From Desulfobacteraceae bacterium (lineage in GTDB: Bacteria; Desulfobacterota; Desulfobacteria; Desulfobacterales; Desulfosalsimonadaceae): DNA of 64,000 bases. Both the position numbers and the translations under genes were made by a program. Numbering within the stretch: the stretch's first letter is position 1; each line of letters starts with the position of its first letter. The DNA lies in NCBI GenBank assembly GCA_003597945.1, contig QZJS01000034.1, forward strand, positions 1 to 64,000, given 5' to 3'. Shown here one piece after another: positions 29,039-38,714 of this stretch. Below the pieces are notes generated by a model. The model saw nothing but the letters and a program-made list of their open reading frames with translations. It ran no database searches and was not told the origin of the DNA.

Positions 29039-30228
29039 TACAGGCCTCTCGTGACCGAGTCTCCCCACCAGGCCCAGGCCAGCCAGAACATTGTCGCGAA
29101 CACTATCAAAACCGCCTGCACGGGCATATAGCGGCGCATTTCCCTATCTACGCCGGACAGGGAGGTAAACGGCGTTGATCCCGTGTAATGCATGGCAAAC
29201 CAGGAAGCAAACGCCGCGCAGGCCATAAGCGCGGCAGTTTTTTCAGGCCAGGCCCGCCCCAGGATTGCGGCAAGAAGCAATCCCATCAGCGCGCCAGCGA
29301 TCAGTCCCTTGGCGGCAAAAGCCCTCACGGGAATCCGCCGGAGAAAGGCGGGAACAATGAAAACGCCGGTCAGAAAGCCGGCCAGGGCCACGCCGAACGC
29401 GCCGGCTCCCGCTCCGGCAATGCCCGCGAAACTGAAACCGCCGGGTCCGAGAAGCGCGAGCAGAAAACAGGCCGCCAGTATCCATCCCATGAATTTCCGC
29501 GCCCCGTGCACTTCCACCAGGGCAACTTTCAGCCGCTCGGCCAGCTTAAATTCAACGTTGCGCATTTCCGGGCCGGCATGCATATCCGCATCCAGAAACG
29601 CGGGAAGATCATCGGCCCGCACCGGTCCGAAGACCCCGGAAAATCCGCACAGTTTCCGCAATTTTTGCGCCGCCACCCCAGGCGCGGCCAGTTGGGGCAG
29701 AATCAACCTGCGGTGGGTAACGACCTTTTCCAGCCCCGCCGCCCGGACCCGGCCGGCTATCTCCTCGGTGCTGAAACTTTTCTTGCCCGCGGCACACCAG
29801 ACATTGATGCCGTAAGTTTCCACCACCAGCAGCCACAAAGCGCGGCCGGCCAGTTCCCGGCGCAGCAGATCAACGGTCAGCTTGAAGTTGCAGGTAACCA
29901 GGACCGGGCTCGCGGCACCCGGTTCTCCCAGGGCGTACAATCCGGGGGCGATCCGGTAATTGTCCCGGCCGATGCCGAGACGCACGGAAATCGCGCCGAT
30001 CCGATCCGCCATACACCAGGACGAAGTCACACGCGGCACCGGCCCGGCCGGCGTGGATATCCAGCCGGTCACAAAAGACAAGGCCTTTAAACCCGGCCGC
30101 TCTCCTGCCGTCTCCGGCGGCAGTTCATTTTTCGGGCCTCAGCAGGGCGCGTCATCGGGCGGGGCCATGGGCAACAACATCTCATCAAATGGATTCGGCA
30201 ACGGTTGTTTTTCAAGGTTGGTTTTCAA
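29038..30228 (-). CDS. hgcA: Mercury methylation corrinoid protein HgcA, proposed extended form with UGA/Sec at codon 30
   Basis: FVTGWISTPAGPVPRV, GINVWCAAGKKSFSTEEIAGRV cap helix, THRRLILPQLAAPGV, KLCGFSGVFGPVRADDLPAFL, then transmembrane segments. HgcA identity is very strong. The N-terminal extension M(TTG)KTNLEKQPLPNPFDEMLLPMAPPDDAPC-U-GPKNELPPETAGERPGLKALSFVTGW is in frame, interrupted only by TGA at 30141..30139. Confidence 0.85.
30105..30123 (-). promoter_or_regulatory. Candidate SECIS-like hairpin downstream of the in-frame UGA of hgcA
   Basis: CUGCCG-CCGGAGA-CGGCAG (6 bp, 7-nt loop) or alternatively GCCG-GAGA-CGGC (GNRA tetraloop); stem begins 15 nt after the UGA. Confidence 0.6.
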
Positions 30229-30259
30229 AATCGTTTATAACCTCAGACGCGGTTTTATT

Positions 30260-30535
30260 TCATCGGTAAACTTCATCATGACTGCCGATATCGAGCAGAA
30301 TAATTTCGCGCTCGGAGATGGCAATGGTCAAGGTGATGCGATAGTTGTCGGTGATACTGATAGTCTGAATTCCTTTAAACCTGCCGCCAAGGTGATGATA
30401 GGCAAGATGAGGCGCAAAAGGATCCTGGGTCAAATCTTCAATTATTTGCGTGAAGCGATCCTGGAGATCAGGATGTTTTTTCAAAAATTTGCGCGCACGG
30501 CGCATAAAATGCCGCGTCGCAACGATGGTAAACAT
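30260..30535 (-). CDS. RelE/ParE-superfamily toxin
   Basis: MFTIVATRHFMRRARKFLKKHPDLQDRFTQIIEDLTQDPFAPHLAYHHLGGRFKGIQTISITDNYRITLTI. Confidence 0.85.
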   Translation of the reverse strand: MFTIVATRHFMRRARKFLKKHPDLQDRFTQIIEDLTQDPFAPHLAYHHLGGRFKGIQTISITDNYRITLTIAISEREIILLDIGSHDEVYR

Positions 30536-30807
30536 TATGCCTCTTCCTCGATCTCAAGGGCGTTTAAAAGATCTTTGGCCGAAGCAAACCGCTGAACCCG
30601 GCCGGCCTTGAGATCTTCCAGCGATGCGCGCACCCGTGCCGAACAGGCCTCCTCCTGGGCCTCCAACAATTCTCGATAACGCTTTTCCGACAATACCACG
30701 TATTGGGGTTGATTGTTTTTAATGATATGCACATCCCCTGTTTTGATAAGATCATCCACAGCGGAAATGCCGCGCCGTTTGATTTCCTGGGCGGGTATGG
30801 TATTCAT
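30535..30807 (-). CDS. Phd/YefM-like type II antitoxin
   Basis: MNTIPAQEIKRRGISAVDDLIKTGDVHIIKNNQPQYVVLSEKRYRELLEA; overlaps the toxin start. Confidence 0.8.
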   Translation of the reverse strand: MNTIPAQEIKRRGISAVDDLIKTGDVHIIKNNQPQYVVLSEKRYRELLEAQEEACSARVRASLEDLKAGRVQRFASAKDLLNALEIEEEA

Positions 30808-31006
30808 TGGTCGACTCCTTCAGTACTTAATCAGATATCTTTTATAATATTAAAAAGAATATCCAAATAAGCATCAAAAGTCAAACGTTATCATCTCCCC
30901 TTCCGCAATCCACGGGTATAGGCATCAACGTTTGGGTCCGTCTGGTCGTCTTTAAAATGACGTATCTTGTCTGCCCTTATCGCGCAATTCCCGTTTACTC
31001 TTTATC

Positions 31007-31462
31007 TTAAGAGGTTGCGAGCAAAGTCCGGAGCACGTCTTTTTTCCCCACAATGCCTACGACTTTTCCGGCGTCGACCACCGGCAGGGTATGGTATTTC
31101 TTGTCAACCATAAGAGCCGCAATGGATTCGATATCCGTATCCGGACCGATGGTGACCGGATCGGGAGTCATGGCCTGGGCCACTTTGAGGGCCGTAATTT
31201 TGTTGATCTGCTTTTCGAGATGTTTGGTGGTGGGAAGCGTAATATATGCATCCAGCAGGGTAAAAATCCCGGGCAGCGGCAGTTTTTTCTGCTGGCTCAC
31301 AAGATCGCTCTGGCAGAGAATGCCTATGAGGCGGCCCTGGTCATCGACAACGGGCGCACCGTTGATGCCGTTGTCCAGCAGTATTTGGGCGGCCCGGGCA
31401 ATATCGGTATCCGGGGTCAGGGTAATCACGTCGGTGGTCATAATCTCTTTTGCGACTGTCAT
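31007..31462 (-). CDS. CBS domain pair protein
   Basis: Two CBS repeats: VAKEIMTTDVITLTPDTDIARAAQILLDNGINGAPVVDDQGRLIGILCQSDL and VAQAMTPDPVTIGPDTDIESIAALMVDKKYHTLPVVDAGKVVGIVGKKDVLR; start moved to MTVAKE. Confidence 0.92.
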   Translation of the reverse strand: MTVAKEIMTTDVITLTPDTDIARAAQILLDNGINGAPVVDDQGRLIGILCQSDLVSQQKKLPLPGIFTLLDAYITLPTTKHLEKQINKITALKVAQAMTPDPVTIGPDTDIESIAALMVDKKYHTLPVVDAGKVVGIVGKKDVLRTLLATS

Positions 31463-31698
31463 CTGTCCTCCAATGCGGAAACGGTAAGTAAAAGGATCGA
31501 CTTTATAGAAATGAGCGATATTTCTGAAATCCGGATTCTGGATTTCTATATCGGGATCGTGTTGTTTCGGAGAATATAGGAATCCCCCTAAAGTGTCAAC
31601 CAATTGATACAATTGTAAGGATTGACCAAATATGCACTTGCCATGGCCGGACGATGGATATATAACCCCCGGCATTCGAATATTTTGCGCATAAAAGC

Positions 31699-32547
31699 GT
31701 GGTAAAAAGTAACTATTTTATTAAAAAGGACAAACCGATTCTGATTCATCTGCCGGCATTGCTGTTTATGTCCCTGTTTACCGGTATCGCGGCAAGCGCC
31801 ATCGGGTTTACCGCGTGGCCCCTTGTGGTTCCGGTATTGTTTGTTCTTTTCGGGGTCGATATTTATCTGACCATTTTCATCAGCCTGCTCATGGACTGCG
31901 GCAACGCCCTGGTGATGACGGTGATCGCGGCCCGCAACGGCCGGGTGCTGGTCCGCCAAGGGCTGACTCTGGCCGCGTTTGCCCTGCCCTGGATTTTTGC
32001 GGGCATTCTGATCGGAAAAACGTTTATCCCCCAGAATGAAGATTATTTTCGGGGTTCAGCCGGTTACCTGATCATGTTGCTCGGGTTTATCTTTATTGCC
32101 AGGGGATTTAAAAAAAGCGTACCTGAACCAGAAGATATATTGACGCCGCGTTACCGATTCCGCTTTGTGCCGCTGCTTGCCGGCGTGGCCGTCATGGCCT
32201 TTCAGGTGGGTCTGGTGGGCATCGGCGGGGGCATGGGATACGCGGTTTTCCTGATGCTTTGCATATCCGCTCCCGTATTGACGGCCACGGGTACGGCCAT
32301 GCTCATGACCCTGATTTCGACGATCGTTGCATCGGTCTTGATTTTTTTCCAGATACCGGATACCGGGTTTAATCACGAAATACTGCGCCTGGGGCTGCCC
32401 ATGATGATGGCGGCATCCATGGCCGGAACGGCAGTGGGTTCGAAAATCGCCTATTCCGTTTCCGAGGCAAAACTCAATTTTTTCATCGGCGCCGTTGTGA
32501 TTTGCGCCGGACTGGCGGCGGCCCTTCACCGCTTCTATATTCAATAA
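31699..32547 (+). CDS. TauE/SafE (TSUP) family sulfite exporter-like permease
   Basis: Multi-pass membrane protein; AFQVGLVGIGGGMGYAVFLMLCISAPVLTATGTAMLMTLIS; GTG start. Confidence 0.85.
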   Translation: MVKSNYFIKKDKPILIHLPALLFMSLFTGIAASAIGFTAWPLVVPVLFVLFGVDIYLTIFISLLMDCGNALVMTVIAARNGRVLVRQGLTLAAFALPWIFAGILIGKTFIPQNEDYFRGSAGYLIMLLGFIFIARGFKKSVPEPEDILTPRYRFRFVPLLAGVAVMAFQVGLVGIGGGMGYAVFLMLCISAPVLTATGTAMLMTLISTIVASVLIFFQIPDTGFNHEILRLGLPMMMAASMAGTAVGSKIAYSVSEAKLNFFIGAVVICAGLAAALHRFYIQ

Positions 32548-32561
32548 GGATTAACAGCAAC

Positions 32562-33698
32562 ATGATTCCGGGATGGAATAAGATCAGGGGACTGGTGGAT
32601 GATCACGCGCCGGCCCCGCCCTATTTTTTAAACAGCCAAGACCTGCTGCTGCACAAGGAAGGCCGGGAGATTTTCATCAAACGCATTTTTTCCACAGCCG
32701 ATAATCTGCCAAAATACGGTACCGTCGTCATGAGCCCGGGGATTTCATGCAATGCAAATGTCTTTCGGATCGATGACTCGGGAAAATGCCTTGCCCTGGA
32801 TCATAACCGGTCTTTTGCCAACCTGCTGGCATCCGAAGGTTTTGACGTGTATCTCTATCATCCCGGATACGCGGAACGGGTTTTCAACCGCTATGTCTGC
32901 CGCCGCTGCAAGGACAGCATTTATTATAAAAAGCGCTTCCGCGTCTATCCCCATTACGGTTACGGAAACCTCACCAATGTCGAGGTGCCGGCGGTGATTG
33001 ATGCCGTATGCGCCCATTCCGGGACAAAAACCATATCGTGGATCGGATACAGCCTCGGCGGAATGATCGCCTATTCTCATCTTTCCAAAACCAAAAGCAG
33101 CCCCATCAAAAATCTGGTGACCATCGGCAGCCCCATGGCCTTCAACCAGATTTTTTTCCGGTTTATTCCTTATGTCAATTTCGCGTCTAAAATCCTCGGA
33201 TTGGAAGAAGACGCGCTGCTGGGAAATATTTCCCAGAACCTGGTGCCCTTAACCCGCACCATCCGGGCCCTTCCCGACTGGTTTATCCGCTTCAACCTGA
33301 TATCGCCGTATCTGTTCCAGCCCTTAAACATCAACAACAACACCGTCCGCACCATGCTGGGGCAGATCATCGAACCTATGCCCAAGTCTCTGCAGCGCTT
33401 TTTTTCGGATTTCATCCAGAAAGGCGGGTATTCCTCCCAGGAAAAAATTAATAATTACCTCAACGGGCTGCGCACCCTGCGTAAAACCCGCAAGAATTTC
33501 CTCTTTATTTACGGTACCGGGGATCTTATCGCCACGCCGGAAAGCGTTTTTCTGGCCCGTGAGGTCATTTCACCCGCGGTCCCGGACAACCTTGTTGCTT
33601 CCCCAGCCGGCCATATCGACCTGATCGTGGGAAAAAACGCCATAGAAAAGGTATGGAAACCGACCCTGGAATGGCTCAAAGATAAAAATTCATCCTGA
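32562..33698 (+). CDS. Alpha/beta hydrolase (PhaC-like/lipase-like)
   Basis: WIGYSLGGMIAYSHL nucleophile elbow (GYSLGG), FIYGTGDLIATP, SPAGHIDLIVG catalytic His region. Confidence 0.82.
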   Translation: MIPGWNKIRGLVDDHAPAPPYFLNSQDLLLHKEGREIFIKRIFSTADNLPKYGTVVMSPGISCNANVFRIDDSGKCLALDHNRSFANLLASEGFDVYLYHPGYAERVFNRYVCRRCKDSIYYKKRFRVYPHYGYGNLTNVEVPAVIDAVCAHSGTKTISWIGYSLGGMIAYSHLSKTKSSPIKNLVTIGSPMAFNQIFFRFIPYVNFASKILGLEEDALLGNISQNLVPLTRTIRALPDWFIRFNLISPYLFQPLNINNNTVRTMLGQIIEPMPKSLQRFFSDFIQKGGYSSQEKINNYLNGLRTLRKTRKNFLFIYGTGDLIATPESVFLAREVISPAVPDNLVASPAGHIDLIVGKNAIEKVWKPTLEWLKDKNSS

Positions 33699-33777
33699 CC
33701 CGACAGGCATTGACCGCTGGTGTAAAGAATCGAACGCATGTTTCGCCATTACACGCAACTTATAAAGGAGACTGGCC

Positions 33778-35226
33778 GTGATGAAATGGATCTCAAAAAG
33801 ACGAATAATGTCTTTTATTTTCATGTCAATTCTTATACTTGTAGCGGGCTGTGTCTATAAGTCAAAACTGCCGCCGTTGTGCGAGAAACTGGAATGTGAA
33901 AAACAGATCATCATCACCAATGTTGATCTGTTCAACGGCGACCCTGACCAGGGAATCATGGAAAACGTTAATATTTTGATAGAAAACGGCCGGATCATAA
34001 AAATCGGCAAATTCCCCCCGTCGGGTGTGGATGCCGAAATTATCGACGGCAAGGGGAAAATGGTAATTCCCGGTCTTATCGATGCCCACACCCATGTCGT
34101 ATCTCCGGGATCGCCTCCATGGTTTCCGGTCATGCCCGGCGAGGAACTGATCCGGCGAAATTTTTCATCGTATCTGTACGCCGGCATCACGACGGTCTAC
34201 GACATGGGCGGACCGCTGCACGATCTGGAAAAGATTAAAGCCGATATCGAAGCAAAGGAACAGGTCAACCCCCGGTTTTTTTACGCCGGGAAGATGCTGA
34301 CCCAAAAAGGCGGGCATCCGGAACGGATGCTTAAGGAACTCATTCCATGGCCCGTGGACGTCATGACCATCGGTAAACTCGTTTTTCTGATCAATGAGCC
34401 GGCAGACATCGCCCCTGCCATAAAAGAAAACAAAGCGCATGGAGCCACCCTGACTAAGATCATGGTCGACCAGATTCCCTTTGGTGTCCCTTCCCTGCGG
34501 GAACCATTGATCGAGGCCATCGTCAGTGAATCCAAAAAGACTGATTTGATGGTATGCGCGCACATCGGATCTGAAACGGATCTCCTGACAGCGCTCAATT
34601 CAGGGGTCCGGTTTTTTGCCCATACGCCCTATCGATCATCTATTTCCGATATCACGATCCAGTCCATTGGCGAAAAAGAAATTGTCGTCATCCCCACGCT
34701 GGTGGCTTTTGATCAAGCCGCCGACTTTTTCGCCGACACATTATCCTTCTCGGATCTTGAAAAAGAAATCATCGAGCCCAATATTTTAGAGGCCTATATC
34801 AATATTCCGGATGGCGGCCTGGAAGCCAAAGATCCCCAGTTTCAGATCTGGATCCATGAATTGCAGGTCCATCGCGAGATTAAGTATGAAAATGTCCGGA
34901 AGATGAAGGCGGCCGGCGTCACGCTCATCGCCGGAAGCGACAGTCCCAACGTGGCCGCAGTGGCCGGCGGTTCCCTGCATAAGGAGATGCGGCTGCTGGT
35001 GGAAAAATGCGGTTTTACACCCATGGAAGCCGTGGCCTCAGCCACATCGGTTTCAGGAGACATACTGGGACGCATCACCGGCATCAGGGGGCTTGGAAGG
35101 ATTGTTGTGGGCGGCCCGGCGGACCTGGTAATGTTAAACGGCGATTTCCGGGAAGATATCCGCCGGACGGAAAATATCCACATGGTTGTGAGCAACGGAC
35201 GCATCGTCGAACGGAAAATTCAGTGA
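33778..35226 (+). CDS. Amidohydrolase family lipoprotein
   Basis: Lipobox-like ILVAGC; GKGKMVIPGLIDAHTHV, CAHIGSETD, AGSDSPN, GRIVVGGPADLVMLNGD. Confidence 0.9.
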   Translation: MMKWISKRRIMSFIFMSILILVAGCVYKSKLPPLCEKLECEKQIIITNVDLFNGDPDQGIMENVNILIENGRIIKIGKFPPSGVDAEIIDGKGKMVIPGLIDAHTHVVSPGSPPWFPVMPGEELIRRNFSSYLYAGITTVYDMGGPLHDLEKIKADIEAKEQVNPRFFYAGKMLTQKGGHPERMLKELIPWPVDVMTIGKLVFLINEPADIAPAIKENKAHGATLTKIMVDQIPFGVPSLREPLIEAIVSESKKTDLMVCAHIGSETDLLTALNSGVRFFAHTPYRSSISDITIQSIGEKEIVVIPTLVAFDQAADFFADTLSFSDLEKEIIEPNILEAYINIPDGGLEAKDPQFQIWIHELQVHREIKYENVRKMKAAGVTLIAGSDSPNVAAVAGGSLHKEMRLLVEKCGFTPMEAVASATSVSGDILGRITGIRGLGRIVVGGPADLVMLNGDFREDIRRTENIHMVVSNGRIVERKIQ

Positions 35227-35232
35227 TTCGTC

Positions 35233-36570
35233 CTAAAATTTTTTAGGACTGATAATCAGGTATTTTTTCATTTTATACCGCAGCACCCGTTCGCTGATTC
35301 CCAGTGAATCCGCGGCCCGGGACTGGTTCCAGTCGTATTTTTCAAGGGCCGTCATGATCATTTCCCGCTCCACGGCTTCCAGGCGGTTTGTGGGACCGCC
35401 GGTTTCCGCGACCCCGTGATACCGCACCTCTTCGGGAAGGTCCCGGACGGTGATGCGGCTGCCGCGGGCCAAGGTCACGGTGCGCTGGATAATATGTTCC
35501 AGTTCCCTGACATTTCCGGGAAACGCGTATTTGATCAGCGCGTCCATGGCGCCGGGATCCATCTGAAAATTATTGAATCCATAGCGCTCCATAAAGGATT
35601 CCACCAGGGCGGGGATGTCGTGCCGGCGTTGCCGCAGGGCCGGAATCTCGATGTCAAACACCTTGAGGCGGTAAAACAGGTCTTCCCGGAATTTCCCGGA
35701 TGTCACCAGGCTTTTTAAGTCCCGGTTGGTGGCGGTGATCACCCGGACATCCACCGGGATGTCTGCTTCGCTGCCCACCCGGGAAATCTTGTTTTCCTGC
35801 AGGACCCGCAGCATTTTGGCCTGAAGATGATGCGGCAGTTCGCCGATTTCATCCAAAAACAGGGTCCCGGCGTTAGCCAGCTCGAAACGGCCCCGCCGGG
35901 CCGCGTTAGCGCCGGTAAATGATCCTTTTTCATGGCCGAACAGTTCGGATTCAAACAGGTTTTCCGGAATAGCCGCGCAGTTGACCTCCACAAAGGGATG
36001 GTCTTTCCGGGGGCTGAGCAGATGAATCAGACGCGCGACCAGTTCCTTGCCGGTGCCGGTTTCCCCCCGGATCAGCACGCTAAACGGCGTGGGGGCCACC
36101 CGGCGGATCAGGGAAAGCACATTTTTCATCTCCGGGCTTTCGGCGATGATTTTCACGGGAAGGGGCCCGTCGGAAACCGCATCCGCCACTTTTGAGGCTT
36201 CCTGTTCCACCATTACCGACTGGGAAATCATCCGGATCTTATCGAGCAGTTTTTCAAGATCCACCGGTTTTTCAAGAAAATCGTCGGCTCCCAGCTTCAT
36301 CACCCGCACCGCCGTATCCACGCTGCTGTAGGCCGTGATCATGATGCTGCGGACAAAGGGATTAACGGCCTTGATCCGCTCCAGGATTTCATCGCCGTTC
36401 ATGTCCGGCAGGCGATGATCCAGCAATACCAGCGGAAATGCCCCTTCCCTGAATCGCTGAAGGGCATCTGCGCCGGTATGGGCGGTTTGCACGGAAAAAC
36501 CGTTTTTTTCCAGAAATCCCTTGAGCAGATCGCATTGGAGCGGTTCGTCATCGATTACTAAAATTTTCAT
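35233..36570 (-). CDS. Sigma-54-dependent response regulator (NtrC family)
   Basis: ILVIDDEPLQCDLL, GETGTGKELVARLIH, ELFGHEKGSFTGA, C-terminal Fis HTH WNQSRAADSLGISERVLRYKMKKY. Confidence 0.95.
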   Translation of the reverse strand: MKILVIDDEPLQCDLLKGFLEKNGFSVQTAHTGADALQRFREGAFPLVLLDHRLPDMNGDEILERIKAVNPFVRSIMITAYSSVDTAVRVMKLGADDFLEKPVDLEKLLDKIRMISQSVMVEQEASKVADAVSDGPLPVKIIAESPEMKNVLSLIRRVAPTPFSVLIRGETGTGKELVARLIHLLSPRKDHPFVEVNCAAIPENLFESELFGHEKGSFTGANAARRGRFELANAGTLFLDEIGELPHHLQAKMLRVLQENKISRVGSEADIPVDVRVITATNRDLKSLVTSGKFREDLFYRLKVFDIEIPALRQRRHDIPALVESFMERYGFNNFQMDPGAMDALIKYAFPGNVRELEHIIQRTVTLARGSRITVRDLPEEVRYHGVAETGGPTNRLEAVEREMIMTALEKYDWNQSRAADSLGISERVLRYKMKKYLIISPKKF

Positions 36571-36702
36571 TGATAAAAGCCCTGTTCCTGATGGATTACA
36601 AAAATCGGCTTACGCTGCTTCGAAACCTTCTTGAAGCAACGAACTTCAGTTAATTGGAAGTTCCACCGAAAGCCGATTGTCTTAAAAACCCGCAGTGTGT
36701 GC

Positions 36703-38313
36703 TCAATCAACCGCTGTTCTGCCGCCGGCCTTGGGGAAAAACACGGATATCCGCAATCGACCCGGGGACGGCGATATCAGGGAAATACGTCCATTGTGCG
36801 CGTTGACGATGCGTTTTACAATAGCCAATCCAAGGCCTGAACCACGGGTTTTGGTGGTAAAATAGGGTTCGAAAAGCTGTTCCAGTTGATCCGGCGCGAT
36901 ATCGAGCCCTGAATTTTCAATGGAGAGGCGAACGATATCGTGTTCCTCGATGATGCGTACCTCGATTTCCCCGCCTCGGGGTTGGGCTTCCACGGCGTTT
37001 TTGATGAGATTTTCAACCACCACGGCGATCAGGTCCGCATCCCCTTCAATATCTTCCGCTCCTGATGATGCAAAGGTAAGCCCAATTCCCTTTTCCCTGC
37101 AATTACTTTTATACAGGGTCACCAGATCCGAAACCAGTGCCGTAAAATCAAATTTTCTCACCCGCGGCAGGATCGGCCCGGCATACCGCTTCAGGTCGGA
37201 AATGATGTCATTGGTCCGCTTGACCGCGTTGAGCAGTGAGCCGACCAGATGCTGATGCTCGCCGGAAAGCTCGGTCCCTTCCATTTTGAGCCGCTGCAAG
37301 CCCATGGAAATGGCGTTTAAGGGATTGCGGATCTCATGGGTGATGGTGGCCGATGCCCGCCCCAGGGCCGCATCCTCTTTTTCCCCGGCCAGATGCCGCT
37401 CATAATCCTGTATCCGCCGGACATATTCCATCTGGTACCGATACCATACCCAGGAAAGGACTCCGCCGAAAACGGCGATCAGTGCCGCAAAAAGGAAAAA
37501 CTGACGCCAGAGCTGATCCAGGCGTTGAAAAAAGACCGTGGCGGTGACGCCGACCTCGAGTTGATGTCCATCGATGAAGAGATGCGCTTCGGCAAGTTGT
37601 TGTTTGTCGTCGCGAAAAAAACGGACCACGGGTTCCAGTCGATGTGCCGCCGAATCCTGTTTTACGGGGGTTATCCGGACATAGGCGATCTCCGGAAGGG
37701 CTGAAAGAACGGCGATCAGGTTCGGAATGCCGATTTTTTCCTTGAGCTGGCGGATATGGGCCGCTGAAAAACCCACGATCACGCAGCCGGCATCCGGCCC
37801 GGGCAATGCCAGATAATAAATATCGGCATCGCGGCTGTAAGCCAGGGACGCGTCAGCGGGACAGTCGATCGTGGTTTCGGGAAACCAGCCGGTCGGGCCT
37901 TCCACGATATGGGTGGGACTGTTTACGATGCGAATGCCGGCCAGGCCGATTTCTTCGGCAAAAGCCACCAGTTCGGATTCCGAAAACGGCTCGACGGTGT
38001 TGAGAAAATCCGCGAAGCGTGCCGAATTGTATAAAAACGTCCGGATAATCTCTTCGATAACGTCGATGGAGGATCGGGAAGTGTCGGTGTGCTGTTTGAT
38101 CACCGTGGCCAGAAGCCGCGTCTGTTCCGCCACATGATCGGTGAATGTTTTTTGCGCATAACGCACCTGCCAGAAGAACCAGCCCAGGGCGATGGCGATC
38201 AGAATGCCGAAAATCAGCAGATTCCCCTTCCAGGAGGAGACAAGCCGGAATCCGGGAAAAACCGGCTGATCAGTCGGCGCGGATTTAGTTGGCATGCGCC
38301 GTGGGATCTTCAT
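36703..38313 (-). CDS. Membrane-bound sensor histidine kinase
   Basis: TITHEIRNPLNAISMGLQRL H-box, NLIKNAVEAQP N-box, TKTRGSGLGLAIVKRIVNAHNGRI; N-terminal TM and periplasmic sensor region. Confidence 0.93.
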   Translation of the reverse strand: MKIPRRMPTKSAPTDQPVFPGFRLVSSWKGNLLIFGILIAIALGWFFWQVRYAQKTFTDHVAEQTRLLATVIKQHTDTSRSSIDVIEEIIRTFLYNSARFADFLNTVEPFSESELVAFAEEIGLAGIRIVNSPTHIVEGPTGWFPETTIDCPADASLAYSRDADIYYLALPGPDAGCVIVGFSAAHIRQLKEKIGIPNLIAVLSALPEIAYVRITPVKQDSAAHRLEPVVRFFRDDKQQLAEAHLFIDGHQLEVGVTATVFFQRLDQLWRQFFLFAALIAVFGGVLSWVWYRYQMEYVRRIQDYERHLAGEKEDAALGRASATITHEIRNPLNAISMGLQRLKMEGTELSGEHQHLVGSLLNAVKRTNDIISDLKRYAGPILPRVRKFDFTALVSDLVTLYKSNCREKGIGLTFASSGAEDIEGDADLIAVVVENLIKNAVEAQPRGGEIEVRIIEEHDIVRLSIENSGLDIAPDQLEQLFEPYFTTKTRGSGLGLAIVKRIVNAHNGRISLISPSPGRLRISVFFPKAGGRTAVD

Positions 38314-38714
38314 CGGCCATGCCCGGAACCGCCGCGGCGCATCCCGCCGGGGCCTCGGCCGTCGCAGGATTTGCCGATCCGCGACCGGACCCCGGTGGGA
38401 TCATTTCCAGTGCCATGGCCGCCCATGCGCATGCCGGAACATTGAAACGTGATCCGATGCGGGTCCGTGTATCCGCCCCATATGCGGACAATGCTGCCGG
38501 CTTCGACGTCGGCGGGCAATTCTTCGGCGGAAAACGTCACGATGACCGGTTCCGCTTCCCCGTCGCCGGACGGCGTATGAATCGGTTGGACGGTCATTTC
38601 CTTCCGTTCCATGTCAATGGCGATCACTTTGCCCAGAAGCGTCTCGGCGGCCGGCGCCGTCGGGGTCAGGACGCATAAGGCCAGCGCGATTAAAAATACC
38701 AGGAAAGTCCGCAT
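38310..38714 (-). CDS. Small exported protein with Gly/Met/His-rich C-terminus
   Basis: Signal peptide MRTFLVFLIALALCVLTPTAPAAE; TLLGKVIAIDMERKEMTVQ; stop overlaps the kinase start. Confidence 0.6.
   Translation of the reverse strand: MRTFLVFLIALALCVLTPTAPAAETLLGKVIAIDMERKEMTVQPIHTPSGDGEAEPVIVTFSAEELPADVEAGSIVRIWGGYTDPHRITFQCSGMRMGGHGTGNDPTGVRSRIGKSCDGRGPGGMRRGGSGHGR

Noticed and set aside
29038-30081. HgcA start at TTG 30081 as given by the ORF track
   Set aside because: No ATG, poor ribosome site, and it begins abruptly at the conserved FVTGW segment. The upstream in-frame sequence plus SECIS-like hairpin makes the extended form more likely, though the short form is not excluded.
29188-30090. 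300-aa plus-strand ORF
   Set aside because: Lies antisense to hgcA, with low-complexity Gly/His/Gln composition typical of antisense frames in GC-rich coding DNA.
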